Notes: a model not told the origin generated them from the letters alone. A stretch of DNA of 64,000 nucleotides from Streptomyces sp. NBC_01298 (GCF_035978755.1 NZ_CP108414.1:6510001-6574000), one strand, 5' to 3'. Shown: positions 35,160-44,590, counted from the first letter of the stretch. Numbers and translations are program-made.

Positions 35160-35561
35160 CTACGCCGCCGACGAGAGCCGCGCGCGCAGCAGACCCGCCA
35201 GGGCCTGCGCGAAGTCCACCGGATCAACCGGAAGGGTGACCGCGGCGTCCGCGCGGCTCCAGGTGGCCAGCCAGGCGTCCTGCGGACGGCCCATCAGAAG
35301 CAGGACGGGCGGGCACCGGAAGATCTCGTCCTTGATCTGCCGGCACACCCCCATGCCCCCGGCCGGAACGGCCTCGCCGTCCAGCACGCACACGTCGATG
35401 CCGCCCGCGTCCAGCTCCTTCAGGACGGCCGGCAGCGTGGCGCACTCCAGGAACTCAACCGGCGGCAGGTCCGCGGCCGGCCTGCGCCCGGCAGCCAGCC
35501 GCACCTGCTCCCGGGTGCCCGCGTCGTCGCTGTAGACCAGAACCCGCGCAGTCGCCCGCAT
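35160..35561 (-). CDS. Stand-alone atypical receiver domain protein
   Basis: This 133-residue protein has a CheY-like layout and no output domain. It starts at ATG 35561 behind GGAGGAACGAA. The acidic pair (YSDDAG, D12-D13) and a possible phospho-acceptor (IDVCVLDGEAV) are present. The conserved Lys-Pro near the C-terminus is replaced by TLPVDP, so normal phosphorylation is doubtful. It lies divergent from ctaE across a 211-bp region and is probably linked to respiratory or wall functions, but its target is unknown. Confidence 0.8.
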   Translation of the reverse strand: MRATARVLVYSDDAGTREQVRLAAGRRPAADLPPVEFLECATLPAVLKELDAGGIDVCVLDGEAVPAGGMGVCRQIKDEIFRCPPVLLLMGRPQDAWLATWSRADAAVTLPVDPVDFAQALAGLLRARLSSAA

Positions 35562-35772
35562 TTCGTTCCTCCACGTGTCCCGTGAATCACGTTGATGTTG
35601 CGCGGGATGCTACTCCGTCCGACCCGGTGTCAACATCGGTTCGCGCAGCCTCGCCCCGGGATCGCCCGCGGGCTTCCGCAGGGCGATCTGATGGGCCGTT
35701 CGGGCCTTGCACACGCCCCTGACACTCCGAACGGCACCCCCCGGGGTGAGGGCGGGATAAGGGACCGACATA
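35562..35772. promoter_or_regulatory. Divergent promoter region, receiver gene / ctaE-qcrCAB
   Basis: An inverted repeat CCGTTCGG (about 35697-35704) / CCGAACGG (about 35736-35743) flanks TTGCACACGCCCCTGACA. I suggest this interval drives ctaE-qcrCAB, but a precise -10/-35 assignment is not certain. Confidence 0.35.
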
Positions 35773-36393
35773 ATGTCGGTCGTGGCGACAGCAACGACAG
35801 TAGATACCGGGCACGCGCACCCGACGGTCAACAGGCCGAACCTCGTCAGCGTGGGAACCATCATCTGGTTGAGTTCCGAGCTGATGTTCTTCGCGGCCCT
35901 CTTCGCGATGTACTTCACCCTGCGATCCGTGACAGGCGCCGAGTACTGGACAGAACAGGCTTCGGCCTTGAATCTGCCCTTCTCGGCGACGAACACGACG
36001 ATCCTGGTGCTTTCCTCGCTCACCTGCCAGCTCGGCGTATTCGCCGCCGAGCGCGGTGACGTGAAGAAGCTCAGGACGTGGTTCATCATCACGTTCGTCA
36101 TGGGTGCGATCTTCATTGGCGGCCAGGTGTTCGAGTACACCGAGCTGGTCAAGCACGAGGGCATGAGCCTCTCGTCCGGTCCGTACGGCTCGGTGTTCTA
36201 CCTGACCACCGGCTTCCACGGTCTGCACGTGACGGGCGGTCTCATCGCCTTCCTGCTGGTCCTCGGCCGGACGTACGCGGCCAAGAGGTTCACCCACGAA
36301 CAGGCCACGTCGGCCATCGTCGTGTCCTACTACTGGCACTTCGTCGATGTCGTCTGGATCGGCCTCTTCGCAACGATCTACCTGATCAAGTAG
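35773..36393 (+). CDS. ctaE: Cytochrome c oxidase subunit III
   Basis: This 206-residue subunit of the aa3 oxidase has five TM helices. Conserved segments are [26 protein letters not shown] (membrane Glu near the oxygen path), [19 protein letters not shown] and [22 protein letters not shown] 35773 follows AAGGGA. It is encoded apart from the other oxidase subunits and together with the bc1 genes, as usual in Actinobacteria. Confidence 0.97.
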   Translation: MSVVATATTVDTGHAHPTVNRPNLVSVGTIIWLSSELMFFAALFAMYFTLRSVTGAEYWTEQASALNLPFSATNTTILVLSSLTCQLGVFAAERGDVKKLRTWFIITFVMGAIFIGGQVFEYTELVKHEGMSLSSGPYGSVFYLTTGFHGLHVTGGLIAFLLVLGRTYAAKRFTHEQATSAIVVSYYWHFVDVVWIGLFATIYLIK

Positions 36394-36469
36394 CGAACAC
36401 GTCGCCGGGCCGGTCCCGGCACTCCATCCAGACACACCGACGCAGAAGATCCTGACACCGGGGTAATCC

Positions 36470-37279
36470 GTGAAAAAGCTCTCCGCACGACGACGCCATC
36501 CGCTGGCGGCGGTCGTCGTTCTACTCTTCGCGCTGGCGGTTACCGGGGGGCTGTACAGCGCCTTCGCGCCCGCGGGCACTGCGAAGGCCGACGAAACCGT
36601 CCAGTCCCTCGCCATCGAGGAGGGCCAGAAGCTCTACGCCGTCGGCTGCGCAAGCTGCCACGGGACCGGCGGTCAGGGTTCCTCTGACGGCCCCAGCCTG
36701 GTTGGCGTCGGCTCCGCTGCCGTCGACTTCCAGGTCATGACGGGCCGTATGCCCGCCCAGCAGCCCGGCGCCCAGGTGCCGAAGAAGCCCGTCATCTACA
36801 CCCAGGCGCAGACCGACCAGCTCGCCGCGTACATCGCGTCCCTCGGAGCCGGCCCGATCACGCCGGCCGAGAAGCAGTACGACCCGGCGGGTGCCGACAT
36901 CGCGAAGGGTGGCGAACTGTTCCGCAACAACTGCGCGCAGTGCCACAACTTCACCGGCGAGGGCGGCGCACTGACGAACGGCAAGTACGCCCCCAACCTT
37001 GAGGGTGTCGAGCCGAAGCACGTCTACGAGGCCATGCTCACCGGCCCGCAGAACATGCCCTCCTTCCCCGACAGCACCATGCCGGAGAAGCAGAAGAAGG
37101 ACATCATCGCGTACCTCCAGCACGTCAACGGCGAGAAGGCGACCAGCCCCGGTGGCCTCAAGCTCGGTGGCCTCGGCCCCGTCTCCGAGGGTCTCTTCGG
37201 CTGGGTCTTCGGACTGGGTGCGCTGATCGCTGTCGCCGTCTGGGTTGCGGCCCACACCGCTAAGGCCAAGAAGTCATGA
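36470..37279 (+). CDS. qcrC: Diheme cytochrome c subunit of the bc1 complex
   Basis: This 269-residue protein has an N-terminal signal or anchor (HPLAAVVVLLFALAVTGGLY), two c-type heme sites (CASCH near residue 60 and CAQCH near 155), and a C-terminal TM helix (FGWVFGLGALIAVAVWVAAH). It replaces both cytochrome c1 and soluble cytochrome c in Actinobacteria and links bc1 directly to the aa3 oxidase. It starts at GTG 36470. The stop overlaps qcrA by ATGA. Confidence 0.97.
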   Translation: MKKLSARRRHPLAAVVVLLFALAVTGGLYSAFAPAGTAKADETVQSLAIEEGQKLYAVGCASCHGTGGQGSSDGPSLVGVGSAAVDFQVMTGRMPAQQPGAQVPKKPVIYTQAQTDQLAAYIASLGAGPITPAEKQYDPAGADIAKGGELFRNNCAQCHNFTGEGGALTNGKYAPNLEGVEPKHVYEAMLTGPQNMPSFPDSTMPEKQKKDIIAYLQHVNGEKATSPGGLKLGGLGPVSEGLFGWVFGLGALIAVAVWVAAHTAKAKKS

Positions 37280-38337
37280 GTAGCCAAGACATTCCCGTAG
37301 AGAAGCACCTGCCGAGCGAGCAGGGCGACACGCACCACGGTGCCGTGGCGGTACCGGACAGCGACCCGTTCGCCGACCCCGGTCTGCCGGTTCACCGGCC
37401 GCGGATCCAGGACATCGACGAGCGGGCCGCGAAGCGCTCCGAGCGCACGGTGGCCATGCTGTTCACGCTGTCGATGCTGGCGACGATCGCCTTCATCGCC
37501 TCGTTCGTGATCCTGCCGGTCGACAAGATCGTCTACATTTTCCCCATCGGGAAGGTGAGCGCTCTCAACTTCGCCCTCGGCGTGAGCCTCGGCGCGGCCC
37601 TCTTCTGCATCGGCGCGGGCGCGGTCCACTGGGCCCGCACCCTGATGTCCGACGTGGAGGTCGCCGCCGAGCGCCACGAGATCGCGGCCCCGCCCGAGGT
37701 CAAGGCGCAGGTCATGCAGGACTTCGCGGACGGTGCGCGCGAGTCGGCCATCGGCCGCCGCCCGCTGATCCGCAACACGATGTACGGTGCGCTGGCCCTG
37801 CTGCCGCTCTCCGCCGTCGTGATCCTGCGCGACCTGGGCCCGCTGCCCGAGGACAAGCTGCGCAAGACCATCTGGGCGAAGGGCAAGATGCTCATCAACC
37901 AGAACACGATGGAGCCGCTCCGCCCCGAGGACATCGGCGTCGGGTCGCTGACCTTCGCCATGCCGGAAGGCCTGGAGGAGGACGCACACGACTTCCAGAC
38001 GCAGATCGCCAAGGCCGCCCTGATGATCGTCCGCATCCAGCCGGAGAACATCAAGGACAAGAAGGAACTGGAGTGGTCCCACGACGGGATCGTGGCCTAC
38101 TCCAAGATCTGCACCCACGTCGGCTGCCCGATCAGCCTGTACGAGCAGCAGTCGCACCACGTGCTCTGCCCGTGCCACCAGTCCACCTTCGACCTCTCCG
38201 ACGGCGCCCGAGTCATCTTCGGCCCGGCTGGTCACGCGCTCCCGCAGCTGCGGATCGGCGTCAATGACGAAGGTTTCCTCGAGGCGCTCGGCGACTTCGA
38301 AGAGCCCGTCGGTCCCTCTTTCTGGGAGCGCGGATGA
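37276..38337 (+). CDS. qcrA: Rieske iron-sulfur subunit of the bc1 complex
   Basis: This 353-residue protein has three TM helices in the first half, as in actinobacterial QcrA, and a C-terminal Rieske fold. The [2Fe-2S] ligands are in CTHVGCPIS (Cys and His) and CPCHQSTFD (Cys and His). The long charged N-terminus (residues 1-60) is cytoplasmic. ATGA overlaps couple it to qcrC upstream and to qcrB downstream. Confidence 0.97.
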   Translation: MSSQDIPVEKHLPSEQGDTHHGAVAVPDSDPFADPGLPVHRPRIQDIDERAAKRSERTVAMLFTLSMLATIAFIASFVILPVDKIVYIFPIGKVSALNFALGVSLGAALFCIGAGAVHWARTLMSDVEVAAERHEIAAPPEVKAQVMQDFADGARESAIGRRPLIRNTMYGALALLPLSAVVILRDLGPLPEDKLRKTIWAKGKMLINQNTMEPLRPEDIGVGSLTFAMPEGLEEDAHDFQTQIAKAALMIVRIQPENIKDKKELEWSHDGIVAYSKICTHVGCPISLYEQQSHHVLCPCHQSTFDLSDGARVIFGPAGHALPQLRIGVNDEGFLEALGDFEEPVGPSFWERG

Positions 38338-39962
38338 GCACTGCCACTGACACCAAAGAGCGCAAGGCTCCGGCCGGCGAGCGCGTAGCCGACTGGGCCG
38401 ACGGCCGGCTGGGCATCTACAGCCTCGCCAAGGCCAACATGCGCAAGATCTTCCCGGACCACTGGTCCTTCATGCTGGGCGAGATCTGCCTCTACAGCTT
38501 CATCATCCTCATCCTCACGGGTGTGTACCTGACGCTGTTCTTCCACCCGAGCATGAACGAAGTGCACTACGACGGTTCCTACATCCCCATGCAGGGTGTG
38601 GCGATGTCGGAGGCCTTCAAGTCGACCCTGGAAATCAGCTTCGACGTCCGCGGCGGCCTGCTCATCCGGCAGATCCACCACTGGTCGGCACTGATCTTCA
38701 TCGCCGCGATGCTCGTGCACATGATGCGCGTCTTCTTCACCGGCGCCTTCCGCAAGCCGCGCGAGGTCAACTGGGTCTTCGGCTTCCTGCTGCTGGTCCT
38801 CGGCATGTTCACCGGTTTCACCGGTTACTCCCTGCCGGACGACCTGCTCTCGGGCACCGGTGTCCGCTTCATGGAGGGCGCCATGCTCTCCGTGCCGGTC
38901 GTGGGCACGTACCTGTCGTTCTTCCTCTTCGGCGGAGAGTTCCCCGGCGGCGAGTTCGTGGCCCGGTTCTACTCGGTCCACATCCTGCTGCTGCCCGGCA
39001 TCATGATGGGCCTGCTGGTGGCCCACCTGATCCTGGTCTTCTACCACAAGCACACCCAGTTCGCGGGCCCCGGCAAGACCGAGAAGAACGTCGTCGGCAT
39101 GCCGCTGCTCCCGGTCTACATGGCCAAGGCCGGAGGCTTCTTCTTCCTGGTCTTCGGCGTCATCGCGCTGATCGCGGGCATCGCCTCGATCAACCCGATC
39201 TGGGCGCTCGGCCCGTACCGCCCGGACCACGTGTCCACCGGTGCGCAGCCCGACTGGTACATGGGCTTCTCCGAGGGTCTGATCCGTGCCATGCCCGGCT
39301 GGGAGATCAACCTGTGGGGCCACACCCTCGTCCTGGGCGTGTTCATCCCGCTGGTCATCTTCCCGCTGGTGCTGGTCGTGATCGCGGTCTACCCGTTCAT
39401 CGAGTCCTGGGTCACCGGGGACAAGCGCGAGCACCACATCCTGGACCGCCCGCGCAACGCCCCGACCCGTACGGGCTTCGGTGTGGCATGGCTGACGTGG
39501 TACGTCATCCTGCTGATCGCCGGTGGAAACGACATGTTCGCGCAGTACTTCCACCTGTCGATCAACTCGATCACCTGGTTCGCGCGCATCGGGTTCTTCG
39601 TCGGCCCGGTCATCGCCTTCGTCATCACCAAGCGGATCTGCCTCGGCCTCCAGCGCCGGGACCGGGACAAGGTGCTGCACGGTCGCGAGACCGGCATCAT
39701 CAAGCGCCTGCCGCACGGTGAGTTCGTCGAGGTCCACGAGCCGCTCTCGCAGGGCAAGCTGCACACGCTCACCTCGTACGACCAGTACAAGCCCGCCGAG
39801 ATCGGCCCCACGGTCGACGAGAACGGTGTCGTGCGCAAGGTGAACCCGCTGGAGAAGCTCCGCGTCAAGCTCAGCAAGGGCTACTACGCGGAGAACAACC
39901 AGATCCCGAAGCCCACGGTCGAGGAGTACAAGGAGATCCAGAGCGGCCACGGCCACCACTGA
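38334..39962 (+). CDS. qcrB: Cytochrome b subunit of the bc1 complex
   Basis: This 542-residue protein has about eight or nine TM helices. Heme b His residues are visible in RQIHHWSALIFIAAMLVHMMRVF and in RFYSVHILLLPGIMMGLLVAHL. The quinol-site PEWY equivalent is the PDWYMGFSEGLIR segment. The C-terminal ~120 residues form the cytoplasmic extension typical of Actinobacteria. It is the target site class of QcrB inhibitors known in mycobacteria. It is the last gene of the ctaE-qcrCAB unit. Confidence 0.97.
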   Translation: MSTATDTKERKAPAGERVADWADGRLGIYSLAKANMRKIFPDHWSFMLGEICLYSFIILILTGVYLTLFFHPSMNEVHYDGSYIPMQGVAMSEAFKSTLEISFDVRGGLLIRQIHHWSALIFIAAMLVHMMRVFFTGAFRKPREVNWVFGFLLLVLGMFTGFTGYSLPDDLLSGTGVRFMEGAMLSVPVVGTYLSFFLFGGEFPGGEFVARFYSVHILLLPGIMMGLLVAHLILVFYHKHTQFAGPGKTEKNVVGMPLLPVYMAKAGGFFFLVFGVIALIAGIASINPIWALGPYRPDHVSTGAQPDWYMGFSEGLIRAMPGWEINLWGHTLVLGVFIPLVIFPLVLVVIAVYPFIESWVTGDKREHHILDRPRNAPTRTGFGVAWLTWYVILLIAGGNDMFAQYFHLSINSITWFARIGFFVGPVIAFVITKRICLGLQRRDRDKVLHGRETGIIKRLPHGEFVEVHEPLSQGKLHTLTSYDQYKPAEIGPTVDENGVVRKVNPLEKLRVKLSKGYYAENNQIPKPTVEEYKEIQSGHGHH

Positions 39963-40066
39963 TCTCCCGCGTCACGGCTTCACGCGCTTCACACGTTTCA
40001 CGCGGTACGCACCACGCATGACTGCTTGAGGGACTGATTTCGGTCAGTCCTGGTGTCGCCACGGTG

Positions 40067-40097
40067 AGAGCCCCGTCCAGTGTCTGGACGGGGCTCT
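40067..40097 (+). terminator. Terminator of ctaE-qcrCAB
   Basis: A perfect 14-base stem AGAGCCCCGTCCAG with a TGT loop is followed by TTG. It lies about 100 bp after qcrB. The rest of the qcrB-trpD gap (39963-40174) shows no gene. Confidence 0.85.
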
Positions 40098-40174
40098 TTG
40101 CCGTCCCCGGGGCTGGATAGGCTGAAGCCCTTCCCATTCGACGTGGAATCCTCGATGAGCAGCAGGAGCGGACC

Positions 40175-41239
40175 ATGAACCTGGTGACCCCGGCAGGCGG
40201 CGACAGCGTGGCGGCCCGCGGCTGGCCGGGCCTTCTGGACGCCCTGCTGACCGGCCGGGACCTCGGCGCCGACGACACGGCCTGGGCCATGGACCGGATC
40301 ATGCGCGGGGAGGCCACCGACGCCCAGATCGCCGGCTTCGCCGTCGCGCTGCGGGCCAAGGGGGAGACCGTGGCCGAGATCAACGGCCTGGTCCGCGCCA
40401 TGTACGAACACGCCAACCTGATCGAGGTGCCGGGCCGGACGGTGGACATCGTCGGCACCGGCGGCGACGGGGCCAAGACGGTCAACATCTCCACGATGTC
40501 GGCGATCGTGGTGGCCGGTACGGGCGCCAAGGTGGTCAAGCACGGCAACCGGGCCGCGTCCTCCGCGAGCGGCTCCTCGGACGTCCTGGAGAAGCTGGGT
40601 GTCAACCTCGACCTCACCCCCGCGCGGGTCGCGGAGGTCGCCGAGGAGGCCGGGATCACCTTCTGCTTCGCGGTGAAGTTCCATCCCGCCCTGCGGCACG
40701 TGGCGGCGGCCCGCCGCGAGCTCGGCATCCGCACCACCTTCAACTTCCTGGGCCCGCTGACCAATCCGGCGCGGGTCCGCGCGCAGGCCACCGGTGTGGC
40801 CGACGCGCGGGTGGCCCCGATCGTCGCGGGCGTCCTGGCGGAGCGGGGCTCTTCGGCGCTGGTCTTCCGCGGCGACGACGGGCTCGACGAGCTCACCACC
40901 ACGGCGACCTCCCGGGTCTGGTGGGTCCGCGACGGCGAGGTCCGGGAGCAGGGCTTCGACCCGCGCGACATCGGCATCCCGCTGGTGGACGTCTCGGCAC
41001 TGGGAGGCGCGGACGCCTCGTACAACGCGGACGTGGCCCGGCGCCTGCTGGCCGGCGAGACCGGCCCGGTGCGTGACGCGGTGCTCCTGAACTCGGCGGC
41101 GGCGCTGGTCGCTCTGGACCCGGGTACGGGCACCCTGGAGGAGCAGCTCGCCGCCGGTGTCGTGCGGGCGGCGGAGTCGGTGGACTCGGGCGCGGCCCGG
41201 GACGCGCTGGCCCGCTGGGTGGCGGCGAGCAACGCCTAG
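40175..41239 (+). CDS. trpD: Anthranilate phosphoribosyltransferase
   Basis: TrpD joins anthranilate to PRPP in tryptophan synthesis. The 354 residues include [19 protein letters not shown] (PRPP loop), [40 protein letters not shown] and [14 protein letters not shown] 40175 follows AGGAG. It stands alone without other trp genes, as in the M. tuberculosis Rv2192c position beside qcrB. Confidence 0.96.
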   Translation: MNLVTPAGGDSVAARGWPGLLDALLTGRDLGADDTAWAMDRIMRGEATDAQIAGFAVALRAKGETVAEINGLVRAMYEHANLIEVPGRTVDIVGTGGDGAKTVNISTMSAIVVAGTGAKVVKHGNRAASSASGSSDVLEKLGVNLDLTPARVAEVAEEAGITFCFAVKFHPALRHVAAARRELGIRTTFNFLGPLTNPARVRAQATGVADARVAPIVAGVLAERGSSALVFRGDDGLDELTTTATSRVWWVRDGEVREQGFDPRDIGIPLVDVSALGGADASYNADVARRLLAGETGPVRDAVLLNSAAALVALDPGTGTLEEQLAAGVVRAAESVDSGAARDALARWVAASNA

Positions 41240-41354
41240 CGGATCCGGAGCCGGACCGTTCCGACGGGATCCGGCCAAGATCCGGCACTGACCCCGGTCC
41301 GCCATGTGGACCGGGGTCTTGCGTTCGGATGATCGTGTGGCAGGATGCTCCTCA

Positions 41355-41500
41355 GGTCACGAGTGACAGCGTTTAGGCCCCGGCTTGCTGTCCGGCAACC
41401 CTCCTTCCGTGGCGGGGTGCCCCGGGTGATGACCAGGTCGTAGGCAGTGAGGTCTACGGCAAGCGCGGATCCCTCGAAACCAGGGGTCCTGGTCTTCTGA
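41355..41500 (+). promoter_or_regulatory. SAM-IV type riboswitch
   Basis: The sequence matches the actinobacterial SAM-IV aptamer as I remember it: GGTCACGAGTGACAGCG at the 5' side, then CCCCGGCTTGCTGTCCGGCAACCC, GGCGGGGTGCCCCGGGTGATGACC at the 3' side. P1 pairs GGTCA (41355-41359) with TGACC (41430-41434). Downstream, CCTGGT (41488-41493) can pair either with ACCAGG at 41432-41437, which competes with P1, or with a second ACCAGG at 41479-41484. This gives a simple switch between two forms. It precedes a micro-ORF and a cysteine desulfurase-like gene. Confidence 0.85.
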
Positions 41501-41512
41501 GGAGCGTTTTCC

Positions 41513-41533
41513 GTGAGCAAGCGAATGCGATAG
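41513..41533 (+). CDS. Six-codon micro-ORF after the riboswitch
   Basis: GTG-AGC-AAG-CGA-ATG-CGA-TAG encodes MSKRMR. It has a strong GAGGAG site (41499-41504) eight bases upstream, placed directly after the switching hairpin of the riboswitch. It may be a leader peptide whose translation is the direct output of the riboswitch, or simply chance. The remaining leader (41534-41721) shows no other gene. Confidence 0.4.
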   Translation: MSKRMR

Positions 41534-41721
41534 GGCGACTCCGCCCCTTCTTCACCCCTCGGAACAGGGTCACTTCCGCGTACCCGCAGCACAGCTGCCG
41601 CCTACGACGGCCGATCCGCGTTCCGGGGCACTCCCGTACCCCGAACGGCCGCAGAGCCGTAGCCGTGTCGGCGGACGGGCCCACCGAAGCCATTCACACC
41701 TGCCTGCCGGGAGATACCGCC

Positions 41722-43107
41722 ATGTCCGCAACCCTGAACGCCGCCGTCACCGTCAGCGCCGCCACCTTCGACCCTGCCTGTGCCGAGCCGCTCGCGGTCC
41801 TCGGCCGTGAGGTCACCGTGCCGCTCGTCACCGGCGGCGAGGTCACCTACGCCGCCCTCGACTACGCGGCCAGCGCCCCGGCGCTGCAGCGGGTCTGGGA
41901 CGACGTGGCCGCGTACGCCCCGTACTACGGCAGCGTCCACCGCGGCGCCGGGTACCTCTCGCAGCTCTCCACCGACCTGTTCGAGCAGAGCCGGGTCACC
42001 GTCGCCGAGTTCCTCGACTGCCGGCCCGCCGACCAGGTGATCTTCACCCGGTCCACCACCGACTCGCTCAACCTGCTCGCCGCCGTGCTCCCGGCCGACT
42101 GCCAGGTCTTCGTCTTCGAGACCGAGCACCACGCCTCGCTGCTCCCGTGGACGAAAGCGCAGGTCACCTACCTCAACGCCCCCCGCACCCCGGACGAGGC
42201 CGTCGCCACCCTGGAGCGCGCCCTGGCCGACCGCGACCCCTACGGCCCGGCGCTGGTCTGCGTCACCGGAGCCTCCAACGTCACCGGCGAGCTGTGGCCC
42301 GTCAAGGAACTCGCCGCCGCCGCGCACGCCCACGGCGCCCGCATCGTCTTGGACGCCGCCCAGCTGGCCCCGCACCACCCCGTCTCGGTCCAGGACCTCG
42401 ACGTGGACTGGGTCGCCTTCTCCGGCCACAAGCTCTACGCCCCCTTCGGCTCGGGCGTGCTCGCCGGCCGCGCGGACTGGCTGCGGGAGGCGGAGCCGTA
42501 CCTCGCGGGCGGCGGCGCCTCCCGCAAGGTGGCCCGCCGCGAGGACGGCGGCGTGGACGTCGAGTGGCACACCACCGCCGCCCGCCACGAGGCCGGCTCC
42601 CCGAACGTCATCGGCGTCTACTCCATCGCCTCCGCCTGCAAGGCGCTGAACGAGGCCGGCTTCGAGAACCTCGTCGGCCGCGAGCGGCACCTCATCGCCA
42701 AGGTCCGCGAAGGCCTCGCCGAGGTGCCGGCGGTCCGCGTCCTGTCCCTCTTCGGCGACGACGCCCCGCGCGTCGGCGTCATCTCCTTCGTCGTCGACGG
42801 CTGGAACAGCTCGCACTTCGCCGCCGCGCTGTCCGCCGAGTACGGCATCGGCGTCCGCGACGGCCTGTTCTGCGCCCACCCGCTGGTCCGCACCCTGCTC
42901 GGCAGCGAGCCGCAGGCCCAGGGCGAGTGCGGAGCCCCGGAGGCGGCCCCGGGGGAGCGCTCGCTCAACGCGATCCGCGTCAGCTTCGGCGCCGGCACCC
43001 CCGACGAGCACGTCGAGCGCTTCGTCCGCGCGGTCAAGGAGCTCGTCGCGGACGGCGCCAAGTGGCAGTACCGCACCGAAGAGGGCCGCTGCGTCCCGGC
43101 CGTCTGA
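41722..43107 (+). CDS. Class V aminotransferase, SufS-like cysteine desulfurase
   Basis: This 461-residue PLP enzyme starts at ATG 41722 with GGGAG eight bases upstream. Landmarks are LDYAASAPALQRVWDDV, FTRSTTDSLNLLAAVLP, TEHHASLLPW, VTGASNVTGELWPV, IVLDAAQLAPHH, the PLP Lys in FSGHKLYAPFGSGVL, and a Cys in VRDGLFCAHPLVRTLL. That Cys occupies the place of the SufS-type catalytic Cys. Cysteine desulfurase or a related Cys/Se-Cys lyase is likely. The SAM-IV element upstream ties it to sulfur amino acid metabolism. Confidence 0.88.
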   Translation: MSATLNAAVTVSAATFDPACAEPLAVLGREVTVPLVTGGEVTYAALDYAASAPALQRVWDDVAAYAPYYGSVHRGAGYLSQLSTDLFEQSRVTVAEFLDCRPADQVIFTRSTTDSLNLLAAVLPADCQVFVFETEHHASLLPWTKAQVTYLNAPRTPDEAVATLERALADRDPYGPALVCVTGASNVTGELWPVKELAAAAHAHGARIVLDAAQLAPHHPVSVQDLDVDWVAFSGHKLYAPFGSGVLAGRADWLREAEPYLAGGGASRKVARREDGGVDVEWHTTAARHEAGSPNVIGVYSIASACKALNEAGFENLVGRERHLIAKVREGLAEVPAVRVLSLFGDDAPRVGVISFVVDGWNSSHFAAALSAEYGIGVRDGLFCAHPLVRTLLGSEPQAQGECGAPEAAPGERSLNAIRVSFGAGTPDEHVERFVRAVKELVADGAKWQYRTEEGRCVPAV

Positions 43108-43120
43108 CAGGCCGCGGGGC

Positions 43121-43573
43121 ATGACTTACTGGGACCCGATACCGATCGTCCGGGCCTGCGTCCCCGGTGAGCCGCTACCCGGCAACGCGCACTGGGTACC
43201 GGCGTACAGCCCACCGTGGGGTGCATGGCCGGACGCGTGGGCGCGGCGTGACTGGCGCAATGTGCCGGGGCCGTTCTACGGGGCGGGAACCGACACGTGC
43301 TGGGTGGGGCGCGAGGTCGCGCCGGCCCACGTGCTCCACAACGACGATTCCGGTGACGAGTTCGTCTACCGGCAGCCGCGCGACGCCCAGGAGACGTACC
43401 GGGTGATCGCCGCGGCGTTCCAGGATCCGATGGCGGGCTACCAGTGCGACGGCGACGAGCGCTGGACGCCGGAGCTGGTCCGTCAGTGGTGGAGCGAGCG
43501 GGGCCGCGTCCGGGAGTTCCGGCTAGAGAACGGCCGCCCCGCCCTGCCGGGCGAGGCGCTGCCCGAGCTCTGA
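43121..43573 (+). CDS. Conserved hypothetical protein (150 aa), Trp-rich
   Basis: This 150-residue soluble protein has 11 Trp residues and is rich in Pro (MTYWDPIPIVRACVPGE, YSPPWGAWPDAWARRDW, RWTPELVRQWWSERGR). It starts at ATG 43121, 13 bp after the class V aminotransferase stop, so the two may be co-transcribed. I do not recognise its fold. It converges on the Lrp-like gene with a 4-bp gap. Confidence 0.75.
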   Translation: MTYWDPIPIVRACVPGEPLPGNAHWVPAYSPPWGAWPDAWARRDWRNVPGPFYGAGTDTCWVGREVAPAHVLHNDDSGDEFVYRQPRDAQETYRVIAAAFQDPMAGYQCDGDERWTPELVRQWWSERGRVREFRLENGRPALPGEALPEL

Positions 43574-43577
43574 ACCG

Positions 43578-43859
43578 CTACGCGTCCAGGCCGATCGCGA
43601 AGGCCGCTTCCAGGTCGTGCTGGGAGTACGTGCGGAACGCCACGTGGGTGTCCGTCGCCTCGACGCCCGGGATCTTGCTGATGCGGCCGGGGATGATGTC
43701 GGCCAGGTCCTCGTGCCGGGACACCCGGACCAGTGCGATCAGGTCGTAGGTGCCGGTGACCGAGTAGACCTCGCTGACGCTGTCCAGTGCGGCGATGGCC
43801 TCGGCGATCTCGGGGATCCGGTCCACGCTGGTCTTGATGAGCACGAGTGCGGTGATCAC
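43578..43859 (-). CDS. Lrp/AsnC-type ligand-binding domain protein (no HTH)
   Basis: The 93-residue protein is a free RAM domain: ITALVLIKTSVDRIPEIAEAI, VSEVYSVTGTYDLIALVRV and PGVEATDTHVAF. It lacks the N-terminal DNA-binding half of Lrp. Such stand-alone RAM proteins bind amino acids or pair with full-length Lrp regulators. It starts at GTG 43859, which overlaps the rhomboid stop (GTGA), and has GGGAG upstream. Confidence 0.88.
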   Translation of the reverse strand: MITALVLIKTSVDRIPEIAEAIAALDSVSEVYSVTGTYDLIALVRVSRHEDLADIIPGRISKIPGVEATDTHVAFRTYSQHDLEAAFAIGLDA

Positions 43860-44590
43860 GGTTGGCTGTCTCCCTCGACGGCAGTCACTGGTCGACCCAC
43901 TCTAGTCCCACCCCGGTAGCGGACCCACGCGTAGAGGAAGCCCACCGAGAAGCCCACGACGTGGGCCAGATAGGCGACTCCGGGCCCGCTCGCCGCCCGG
44001 TGCGCCGCCAGCCACTGCAGGCCGAACCAGAACATCAGCACGATCCACGCGGGGAAGCGCAGCGGCAGGAAGAACAGGAACGGGAACAGGCTCGTCACCC
44101 GCGCCCTGGGGAAGAGGTACAGGAAGGCCCCCAGGACCGCGGAGATGGCCCCGGAGGCTCCGACCAGGGTCTGGTCGGAGGAGGCGTAGGCCGCCGCGTA
44201 CGCCGCCAGGGCCAGGTAGCCCGTACAGACGTAGAAGCAGAGGAACACCGCCCGGCCCATGCGCCGCTCCGTCATCGCCCCGAAGACGTAGAGGAAGAGC
44301 ATGTTGCCCAGCAGGTGCAGCCAGCTCCCGTGCACGAACAGGGCCGTGAGGGGAGTGAGCGCCGCCCGGCCCGAGCCGGTGAACAGCTCGTCGGGGACCA
44401 CGCCCCAGCGCCGGAAGTACGCCGTCCCGTTGGCGAGCAGCTGGTCGCCCGTCCCGTAGACCGGGTTCAGCCCCGACGCCGGGCTCAGGATGAACACCAC
44501 GCAGCAGCCCGCGATCAGCGCATGGGTGATCACCGGGCCCCGGGCGGCCTCGCGTACGGCCTGCCACCTTACGATCATGCGACCGAGCAT
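43856..44590 (-). CDS. Rhomboid family intramembrane serine protease
   Basis: This 244-residue membrane protein has about six TM helices. The catalytic Ser is in VGASGAISAVLGAFL and the catalytic His is in YLAHVVGFSVGFLYAW. The LFVHGSWLHLLGNMLFLYVFG segment is the conserved HxxxN region (L1/TM2). It starts at ATG 44590. Substrates are unknown. It is coupled to the RAM-domain gene downstream. Confidence 0.92.
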   Translation of the reverse strand: MLGRMIVRWQAVREAARGPVITHALIAGCCVVFILSPASGLNPVYGTGDQLLANGTAYFRRWGVVPDELFTGSGRAALTPLTALFVHGSWLHLLGNMLFLYVFGAMTERRMGRAVFLCFYVCTGYLALAAYAAAYASSDQTLVGASGAISAVLGAFLYLFPRARVTSLFPFLFFLPLRFPAWIVLMFWFGLQWLAAHRAASGPGVAYLAHVVGFSVGFLYAWVRYRGGTRVGRPVTAVEGDSQP

